From Fulvimarina endophytica (GTDB lineage: Bacteria > Pseudomonadota > Alphaproteobacteria > Rhizobiales > Rhizobiaceae), in contig NZ_QURL01000004.1 in the NCBI RefSeq assembly GCF_003403015.1, positions 186,001-250,000 of the forward strand: a stretch of DNA of 64,000 bases, written 5' to 3'. Positions 58,155 through 64,000 of the stretch are shown one piece after another (position 1 is the stretch's first letter; each line of letters opens with the position of its first letter). The notes below the pieces were generated by a model. It saw only the letters and a program-made list of their open reading frames with translations. It ran no database searches and was not told where the DNA came from. The position numbers were made by a program, and so were the translations under genes.

Positions 58155-59651
58155 ATGGACACGATCGGCCATTTCATCGACGGCAAGCGCGTCGCCGGCA
58201 CGAGCGGACGCGAGACGGAGGTCTTCGACCCCTCGACCGGTCAGCCGACCAAGCGGCTTGCCCTTGCGAGCAAGGCCGAGATCCAGGCCGCGGTGGACGC
58301 CGCCAAGGCCGCGCAGCCCGAATGGGCGGCGACGAACCCGCAGCGCCGGGCGCGCGTCTTCATGAAATATGTCCAGCTTCTCAACGACAACATGCAGGAG
58401 CTCGCCGAGCTTCTGTCGTCCGAGCACGGCAAGACGGTCGAGGATTCCAAGGGCGACATCCAGCGCGGCCTCGAGGTCGCCGAATTCGTCATCGGCATCC
58501 CGCATCTCCAGAAGAGCGAGTTCACCGAGGGCGCCGGTCCCGGCATCGACATGTATTCCATCCGCCAGCCGCTCGGCATCGGCGCCGGAATCACGCCGTT
58601 CAACTTCCCGGCCATGATCCCGATGTGGATGTTCGCCCCGGCAATCGCCTGCGGCAACGCCTTCATCCTGAAGCCGTCCGAGCGCGATCCCTCGGTGCCG
58701 ATGCGCCTCGCGGAGCTGATGATGGAAGCCGGGCTGCCGAAGGGCATCCTGCAGGTCGTCAACGGCGACAAGGGTGCCGTCGACGCCATCCTCGAGCATC
58801 CCGACATCGCCGGCATCTCCTTCGTCGGATCGACGCCGATCGCGGCCCATGTCTATGCCGAGGCCGCCCGGCACGGCAAGCGCGCCCAGACCTTCGGCGG
58901 CGCCAAGAACCATATGATCGTGATGCCGGATGCCGATCTCGACCAGGCCGCCGACGCACTCATCGGCGCGGGCTACGGCTCGGCCGGCGAGCGCTGCATG
59001 GCGATCTCGGTCGCGGTTCCCGTGGGCGAGGAGACCGCCAACGCCCTGATCGAAAAGCTGATCCCGCGCGTCGAAGCGCTGAAGATCGGACCCTATACCG
59101 ACAGCGAATCCGATTTCGGCCCGGTGGTCACCAAGGCGGCCAAGGACAAGATCCTCGGCCTCGTGGAAAAGGGCGTCGAAGAGGGCGCGAAGCTCGTGGT
59201 CGACGGGCGCGGCTTCAACATGCAGGGCTATGAGGACGGCTTCTTCGTCGGCGCCTGCCTGTTCGACAACGTCACGCGGGACATGGAGATCTACAAGCAA
59301 GAGATTTTCGGCCCGGTGCTCTCGGTCGTGCGCGCAAAGTCCTACGAGGAAGCCTTCTCGCTTCCGGCCGATCACGAATACGGAAACGGCGTCGCGATCT
59401 ATACCCGCGACGGCGACGCTGCCCGCGACTTCGCCTCCAAGGTTCCCGTCGGCATGATCGGCGTCAACGTGCCGATCCCGACGCCCATGGCCTATCATTC
59501 CTTCGGCGGCTGGAAGCGTTCGGTGTTCGGCGATCTCAACCAGCACGGCCCGGACTCGATCAAGTTCTGGACGCGCACCAAGACGATCACCAGCCGTTGG
59601 CCCTCGGGCATCAAGGACGGCGCGGAGTTCTCCATGCCCGTCATGCGCTGA
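58155..59651 (+). CDS. mmsA: CoA-acylating methylmalonate-semialdehyde dehydrogenase
   Basis: Cytoplasmic aldehyde dehydrogenase of 498 residues converting malonate or methylmalonate semialdehyde to acetyl- or propionyl-CoA with NAD and CoA. ITPFNFPAMIPMWMFAPAIACGNAF, FVGSTPIAAHVY and GYGSAGERCMAIS, with catalytic Cys281, are diagnostic of MmsA/IolA. It serves valine breakdown and the last step of myo-inositol catabolism; the iolD-iolE-iolB operon begins 1 kb away, supporting the inositol role (iolA). The ATG at 58155 follows GGGAGAG. Confidence 0.96.
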   Translation: MDTIGHFIDGKRVAGTSGRETEVFDPSTGQPTKRLALASKAEIQAAVDAAKAAQPEWAATNPQRRARVFMKYVQLLNDNMQELAELLSSEHGKTVEDSKGDIQRGLEVAEFVIGIPHLQKSEFTEGAGPGIDMYSIRQPLGIGAGITPFNFPAMIPMWMFAPAIACGNAFILKPSERDPSVPMRLAELMMEAGLPKGILQVVNGDKGAVDAILEHPDIAGISFVGSTPIAAHVYAEAARHGKRAQTFGGAKNHMIVMPDADLDQAADALIGAGYGSAGERCMAISVAVPVGEETANALIEKLIPRVEALKIGPYTDSESDFGPVVTKAAKDKILGLVEKGVEEGAKLVVDGRGFNMQGYEDGFFVGACLFDNVTRDMEIYKQEIFGPVLSVVRAKSYEEAFSLPADHEYGNGVAIYTRDGDAARDFASKVPVGMIGVNVPIPTPMAYHSFGGWKRSVFGDLNQHGPDSIKFWTRTKTITSRWPSGIKDGAEFSMPVMR

Positions 59652-59684
59652 GGCGCCGGGCGGAGCGACGATGCCAACCAGGAC

Positions 59685-59723
59685 CCGGCCCCGAAGGCGA
59701 AACACCGCCTTCGGGGCCGGTTT
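59685..59723 (+). terminator. Rho-independent terminator after mmsA
   Basis: CCGGCCCCGAAGGCG and CGCCTTCGGGGCCGG form a perfect 15-bp stem with a six-base AAACAC loop, followed by TTT. It lies 33 bases after the mmsA stop. Confidence 0.85.
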
Positions 59724-59938
59724 CATGTGAAACAGCCGAGCCGGACGGGGACAGATCCCGCCATCCGTACGGCATGGGCTTCGGGCGAAAGGCGATAGGT
59801 GGGGACCGCCGTTTCGCCGTTAACCTTCGTCCTGCCCCATGACGTGTTCGGAGAGGTCATTCGACGTTTCCGCATCGAGCTGCGGCAGGACGAACCTATG
59901 GCGGATCGGAACGAAGAGGGAGCGCGGGCGGGCCGGCC

Positions 59939-60682
59939 ATGGAGCATCTCGGCATTCTTCTGGCCATGGCGGTCGTCGTCGGCCTGTCCAAGGGCGGTCT
60001 CGCCTCGGCGGCGGCCCTCGCGGTGCCGTTCGCGGCCCTGTTCATGGACCCGATCGAGGCCGCGGCGATCCTCCTGCCGGTGTTTCTCGTCACGGACTGG
60101 GTCGCGGTCTGGCTCTATCGGAGGTCCTATTCGCGGCGCAATCTCGCGATCCTGATCCCTGCGATGTTCCTCGGAACGGCGATCGCGACCGGTCTGACGC
60201 CGCTGATGTCCGAGCCGGTTCTTCTCTGCATCACCGGCTTCATCGGCCCCTGGTTCTGCGCCCGGCGCTGGCTTGCCCGGCATGTGGAGGCCGCGAGCGA
60301 AGCGGGGATCGTGCCGGGGCTCTTCTGGGGCATCCTCACCGGCATCACGAGCTTCATCACCCATTCCGGCTCGCCGCCGGCGCAGGCCTATCTCCTGCCC
60401 CAGAGGCTGCCGAAGCTCGAATTCGCCGGCACCATCGCGATCGCGTTCTCGATCGGCAATCTGGCGAAGCTGCCGGGCTATTGGAGCCTCGGCGTCCTTC
60501 AGGATCTCGAGCTCATACCGACGCTGCTTCTGGCGCTCGCCGGAATTCTCGGCACGATCCTCGGGCGCTGGATCACCGCGCGTCTGCCGGATGAGACCTA
60601 TGTGCGGGTGATCGAAGGCCTGCTGCTCGTCCTGTCGATCCTGCTCCTCGGCCGGGCGGCGATGATGATCGCCGCCGGCTGA
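59939..60682 (+). CDS. TSUP-family (TauE/SafE) permease
   Basis: Inner-membrane protein of 247 residues with about eight hydrophobic segments in two repeated halves. The N-terminal GLSKGGLASAAALAVP and the middle GILTGITSFITHSGSPPAQAYLLPQ are TSUP motifs. Family members move sulfite, sulfoacetate or other small organosulfur or carboxylate anions; the cargo here is unknown. It is convergent with iolB, 14 bases away, and separated from mmsA by the terminator, so it is probably not part of inositol metabolism. Confidence 0.85.
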   Translation: MEHLGILLAMAVVVGLSKGGLASAAALAVPFAALFMDPIEAAAILLPVFLVTDWVAVWLYRRSYSRRNLAILIPAMFLGTAIATGLTPLMSEPVLLCITGFIGPWFCARRWLARHVEAASEAGIVPGLFWGILTGITSFITHSGSPPAQAYLLPQRLPKLEFAGTIAIAFSIGNLAKLPGYWSLGVLQDLELIPTLLLALAGILGTILGRWITARLPDETYVRVIEGLLLVLSILLLGRAAMMIAAG

Positions 60683-60696
60683 TCATGACATCGGAG

Positions 60697-61512
60697 CTAA
60701 GTCGCGTCCCGCTCCATGATCCATTCGACCTCCGGTGCCGCCACGAACTTCCACTTGCGCAAGGGGCCGGCCATCACGTTGAGATAATAGAGCTCGAACC
60801 CGTAGGGCGCGCCGCAGGGATGGTGCCCGCGCGGCACGCAGACGACGTCCCCGTCCTTCACCGCCATCACCTCGTCGAGGGAGCCGTCATCGGTATAGAC
60901 GCGCTGGAAGGCGAAGCCCGTCGGCGGGTTCAGCCGGTGGTAATAGGTCTCTTCCAGATAGGTGACGCGCGGGAAATCGTCCTCGTCATGGCGATGGGAC
61001 GGATAGGACGACCAGTTTCCGGCCGGCGTGAAGACCTCCGTCACCAGCAGCCGCTCGGCGACCGGCGATCCCTCCATGGCGATGTTGTTGATGAAGCGGG
61101 TGTTCGAGCCCTTGCCGCGCTGGGTGAGCTCGATGCCGGCGGGATCGATCCGGCAGGCCTGATATCCGGCGCTTTCGGAGGCCGGCGCCGAGCAGACCGC
61201 GATGGTGCAGTCGGTCTCGGCCCGTGCGCTCCATTGGCTGGCGCGCGGCAGGTAGAGGCAGTGGGGCGGCGTCTTCTCGAAGACGTTCATCCGCTCGCCG
61301 AGAACGCCGAAATCCTCGCCGGCACCGGAAATCTCGGCCTTGCCCTCCACCATCACGAGGATGACCTCGTTGGTGCCGGTCGCATCCTTCACGGTTTCGC
61401 CGGCGCGCAAGCGGTGGAGGGAAAAGCCGACATAGCGCCAGCCGGCGCTCTCCGGCGTGATCCGGTGCACCTCGCCATGGGTGCCGAAGGGCTTCTTCTG
61501 AAGATGGCTCAT
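60697..61512 (-). CDS. iolB: 5-deoxy-glucuronate isomerase
   Basis: Cytoplasmic cupin-type isomerase of 271 residues converting 5-deoxy-D-glucuronate to 2-deoxy-5-keto-gluconate in the myo-inositol pathway. The metal site SSYPSHRHDEDDFPRVTYLEE and the C-terminal GHHPCGAPYGFELYYLNVMAGP are diagnostic of IolB. The ATG at 61512 overlaps the stop of the small membrane gene (ATGA). It is the last gene of the minus-strand iol operon. Confidence 0.96.
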   Translation of the reverse strand: MSHLQKKPFGTHGEVHRITPESAGWRYVGFSLHRLRAGETVKDATGTNEVILVMVEGKAEISGAGEDFGVLGERMNVFEKTPPHCLYLPRASQWSARAETDCTIAVCSAPASESAGYQACRIDPAGIELTQRGKGSNTRFINNIAMEGSPVAERLLVTEVFTPAGNWSSYPSHRHDEDDFPRVTYLEETYYHRLNPPTGFAFQRVYTDDGSLDEVMAVKDGDVVCVPRGHHPCGAPYGFELYYLNVMAGPLRKWKFVAAPEVEWIMERDAT

Positions 61513-61739
61513 CGCTCGTCCTTCCCGTCGCGTTCGCGGGTCTTCGACGCATCCGCCTCGGGCGCAGGGACGTAGGCGATCAGCAGCGACCACCCCATCC
61601 ATGCCCCGAAGGCGAGAAAGAGCATCGCCCAGCCCGTATTGCCGTTATACTGTTCGAAACCGGCCCAGCCGAGCGCGACCACGACGACGAGGATCCGGCG
61701 CCAGAGCGGATTCAGCGAGGGATGGGAGGTTTCGAACAT
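61509..61739 (-). CDS. Small membrane protein of unknown function inside the iol operon
   Basis: A 76-residue protein with two hydrophobic segments (RRILVVVVALGWAGFEQY and WAMLFLAFGAWMGWSLLIAYV) and a charged C-terminal tail. I do not recognise the family. It starts three bases after the iolE stop and overlaps iolB by ATGA, so its translation is coupled to both. This tight packing argues that it is expressed and not a chance frame. It may be an accessory membrane factor, or simply a passenger; no function is assigned. Confidence 0.75.
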   Translation of the reverse strand: MFETSHPSLNPLWRRILVVVVALGWAGFEQYNGNTGWAMLFLAFGAWMGWSLLIAYVPAPEADASKTRERDGKDER

Positions 61740-61742
61740 GGG

Positions 61743-62645
61743 TTACGGGATGAGACCCGCCTCCTTCGAGATCGCTTTCAGGGTTTCGAGGCCCAGGCTC
61801 TGATAGCGGAAGGGTTCGCGCACGGACGAATCCTGCTCGGCCTCGATGACGATCCAGCCGGAATAGCCGGCCTTCGCCGCCGTCTTCAAGACCGGCGCGA
61901 AGTCGACCACCCCGTCCTCGTCGCCCGGAACCGTGAAGAGACCGCGCCGCACGCCTTCGAGGAAGGACCAGTTCTCCTCCCGCAGCCGCTTCAGGAAATC
62001 GGGGCGCACGTTCTTGCAGTGGATATGGCCGACCCGGTCCATGTACTTCTCCGCGACCGCCGCCGGGTCCGCGCCCCCGACCGTGCAATGGCCCGTATCG
62101 AGGAGCAGCTTCGTATCGGGGCCGGCAAGCGCCATGAACCGGTCGATCTCCTCGGCCGATTCCACCACCGTTCCGGTGTGGTGGTGATAGCAGAAGCGCA
62201 CGCCCCTTCCGGCCGCGTGGGTCGCGAGCGCGTTGATCGCATCCATGAAGCGCGGCCATTCCTCCTCGCTCATGCGCGGCCGGTCGTTCGCCGCCGCGGA
62301 ATCGTTGCCATGCACGGTGTTGGAGCATTCGCACACGATGATGACGTCGGAGCCGGCCGCCTTCGTCATGTCCAGATGAACGTCCATCGCCGCGATCTCG
62401 GCCTCGATGGTGGAGCCGGCCGCAAGGATGTTGGTAGAGTGCCAGCCGCCCACGAAAGCGAGGCCGTACTCCCCGAGCTTCGCCTTCAGCTCCGCCCCCT
62501 CGTTCGGCATCTTGTGGCCCTTCTCGATGCCGTCGAAGCCGATCTTGCGGCAATCCTCGAGGCAGTCCTCGAGGGAGAGATGGTCGCCGATCGACCAGTC
62601 GTCGTCGTTCGACCAGGCGATGGGATTGGTTCCGAAGCGGATCAT
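61743..62645 (-). CDS. iolE: Myo-inosose-2 dehydratase
   Basis: Cytoplasmic TIM-barrel lyase of 300 residues removing water from 2-keto-myo-inositol. The N-terminus RFGTNPIAWSNDDDW is diagnostic of IolE. FVGGWHSTNIL, FCYHHHTGTVVE, LLLDTGHCTVGGADP and GHIHCKNVRPDFL carry the metal ligands. The ATG at 62645 lies 53 bases after iolD. The same fold occurs in the Hyi-like gene at 53656, but the sequences are clearly distinct. Confidence 0.96.
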   Translation of the reverse strand: MIRFGTNPIAWSNDDDWSIGDHLSLEDCLEDCRKIGFDGIEKGHKMPNEGAELKAKLGEYGLAFVGGWHSTNILAAGSTIEAEIAAMDVHLDMTKAAGSDVIIVCECSNTVHGNDSAAANDRPRMSEEEWPRFMDAINALATHAAGRGVRFCYHHHTGTVVESAEEIDRFMALAGPDTKLLLDTGHCTVGGADPAAVAEKYMDRVGHIHCKNVRPDFLKRLREENWSFLEGVRRGLFTVPGDEDGVVDFAPVLKTAAKAGYSGWIVIEAEQDSSVREPFRYQSLGLETLKAISKEAGLIP

Positions 62646-62698
62646 GATGGGTCTTTCCGTAAAGAAGGGAAACGGGCCGCGAGAAAAGGGGAACGGGA

Positions 62699-64000
62699 TC
62701 AGCCGAGGGCGCGGATCTTGAGCTGGTCTTCGTAGGCCTTGCGGGCCGCCTCGACCTCGCTGCGCGAGGAGACCGCCGGCACCGCGACATCCCACCAGTG
62801 GCCGCCGGGTCCGGTGCTCGGATAGGGATCGGTATCGATGACGACGACCGAGGGACCCTTGGTCTCTCGAGCCTTCGCAAGTTCGCTTTCGAGTTCCGCG
62901 ATCGAGCCCACATGGACGGCGCTCGCCCCCATGGAGGCGGCATGGGCCGCAAAGTCGATCGCCGAGGCGTTCACGTGGTGGGCGTGTTCGAGGAGATTGT
63001 TGAACTCGGCCCCGCCGCAGCTCATCTGCAGCCGGTTGATGCAGCCATAGCCGCGATTGTCGGTCAGCACGATCGTCAGGTCGAGCCCCAGCATCGCGGC
63101 GGTGGCGAGTTCGGAATTGGCCATCATGTAGGAGCCGTCGCCGAGCATGCAGACGACGTCGCGATCGGGTTCGGCCATCTTGATGCCGATCGCGCCGGCG
63201 ATCTCGTAACCCATGCAGGAAAAGCCGTATTCCATGTGATAGGCGCCCGGGCGCGGGGCCTTCCAGAGCGTGTGGAGTTCGCCGGGCATGGTGCCGGCCG
63301 CGCACATGACGACCGTATCCTCCCCGCTCGATCGCTGGACCGCCCCGATCACCTGCTGGTCGCTGGGCTTGCCGTTGGTCTCATCGGGCGCGGCCGTCAG
63401 CGGATCGACCGCCGCGAACCATTCGCGCTTGAGGCCCTGATCGGGCTCGCCGAACCGGTGATCGCCGAGGGCGTCCCCGAGAGCCTCTAGACCAACGAGC
63501 GCATCGCAGCAGAGCGGCTCGGCGCCGTGCTTCATGGCGTCGTAGGCCGCGACATTGAGACTGACGAGCCTGCGTTCGGGGTTGCGGAAGAGGTTCCAGG
63601 ACCCGGTGGTGAAATCCTGGAAGCGCGTGCCGACGCCGAGGACGAGATCGGCATCCGCGCTCACCACATTGGCCGAGGAGGACCCCGTGACGCCGACCGG
63701 CCCGAAATTCATCTCATGGTCCCAGGCGAGCGCCGACTTGCCGGCCTGGCTCTCGACCACGGGAATGCGGTGTTTCGTTGCGAAGGCCTTGAGCGCGTCC
63801 GTCGCGCCGGCATAATGCACGCCGCCGCCGGCGACGATGACCGGCTGTTTCGCGCCCTTGAGGAGGTCCACGATCCGTTCGAGTTCGACCGGATCGGGAT
63901 GGGGCCTGCGGGTGCGCCAGATCTTCGGCTCGAAGAAGGAGGCCGGCCAGTCATGGGCCTCGGCCTGCACGTCCTGGCAGAAGGCGAGACAGACCGGTCC
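62699..64000 (-). CDS. iolD: 3D-(3,5/4)-trihydroxycyclohexane-1,2-dione hydrolase (5' end outside window)
   Basis: Thiamine-diphosphate enzyme opening the inosose-derived ring to 5-deoxy-glucuronate. About 433 residues are visible. The frame runs to base 64000 (GPVCLAFCQDVQAEAHDW), so the GTG at 63970 is internal and the gene continues beyond the window; the full protein is usually near 610. The central domain (PVIVAGGGVHYAGATDAL) and the ThDP motif GDGSYMMANSELATA with DNRGYGCINRLQ are clear. It lies upstream of iolE in the same operon. Confidence 0.95.
   Translation of the reverse strand, partial: GPVCLAFCQDVQAEAHDWPASFFEPKIWRTRRPHPDPVELERIVDLLKGAKQPVIVAGGGVHYAGATDALKAFATKHRIPVVESQAGKSALAWDHEMNFGPVGVTGSSSANVVSADADLVLGVGTRFQDFTTGSWNLFRNPERRLVSLNVAAYDAMKHGAEPLCCDALVGLEALGDALGDHRFGEPDQGLKREWFAAVDPLTAAPDETNGKPSDQQVIGAVQRSSGEDTVVMCAAGTMPGELHTLWKAPRPGAYHMEYGFSCMGYEIAGAIGIKMAEPDRDVVCMLGDGSYMMANSELATAAMLGLDLTIVLTDNRGYGCINRLQMSCGGAEFNNLLEHAHHVNASAIDFAAHAASMGASAVHVGSIAELESELAKARETKGPSVVVIDTDPYPSTGPGGHWWDVAVPAVSSRSEVEAARKAYEDQLKIRALG

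Overview
The window is uniformly GC-rich and densely packed with short-spaced, often ATGA-overlapping operons. Its gene content fits a Hyphomicrobiales (Rhizobiales) alphaproteobacterium: a rhizobial-type glycerol ABC importer (glpSTPQUV), an iol inositol operon, an XylFGH importer with xylA, pntAB, and an ExoF-type polysaccharide exporter. An Aurantimonadaceae-like genome is a guess, not something the sequence proves. I saw no rRNA, tRNA, CRISPR array, insertion sequence or phage gene. Two genes run off the ends: an FGGY kinase on the left and iolD on the right.

Layout. 1-3308: pentitol catabolism (FGGY pentulose kinase, L-xylulose-reductase-like SDR, ribitol 2-dehydrogenase). 3596-4945: CPA1 Na+/H+ antiporter. 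4982-15637 (minus): an eight-gene Pel-like exopolysaccharide operon, with a divergent galE at 16143. 17346-20376 (minus): pntAB. 20803-23386: arylformamidase-like hydrolase, alanine dehydrogenase and its divergent Lrp/AsnC regulator. 23539-28028: HAAT-type (liv-like) ABC importer. 28221-29279: REC/HD-GYP response regulator. 29440-38715: xylose block (xylFGH minus; ROK repressor, di-heme oxidoreductase, CRTAC1-like protein and xylA plus). 38821-49073: glycerol block (glpR, glpD, glpSTPQUV, glpK). 49239-54432: Tat-type metallo-hydrolase, LysE/ArgO exporter with ArgP/LysG regulator, GntP permease, Hyi/OtnI isomerase. 54724-57090: MHYT-GGDEF-EAL protein. 57110-64000: LysR and divergent mmsA/iolA, a TSUP permease, and the iolD-iolE-small ORF-iolB operon.

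How the genes work together. Most of the window imports and oxidises pentitols, xylose, glycerol, myo-inositol and amino acids into central metabolism. Two c-di-GMP proteins (HD-GYP phosphodiesterase and a GGDEF cyclase with a degenerate EAL domain) sit in the same window as a biofilm polysaccharide locus.

The most unusual system is the Pel-like operon. It keeps the inner-membrane synthase core (PelD, PelE, PelF, PelG), but PelA is split into a deacetylase gene and a separate glycoside hydrolase at opposite operon ends. PelB is reduced to its TPR part, PelC is absent, PelD lacks the C-terminal GGDEF domain, and an ExoF/Wza-type export protein occupies the outer-membrane position. The adjacent GalE has a small residue at the substrate-size gate, consistent with supply of UDP-GalNAc. 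Other points worth a look are complementary degenerate ATPase sites in GlpS/GlpT, a di-heme oxidoreductase/CRTAC1 pair translationally coupled to the xylose repressor, and several long inverted repeats in regulatory gaps.
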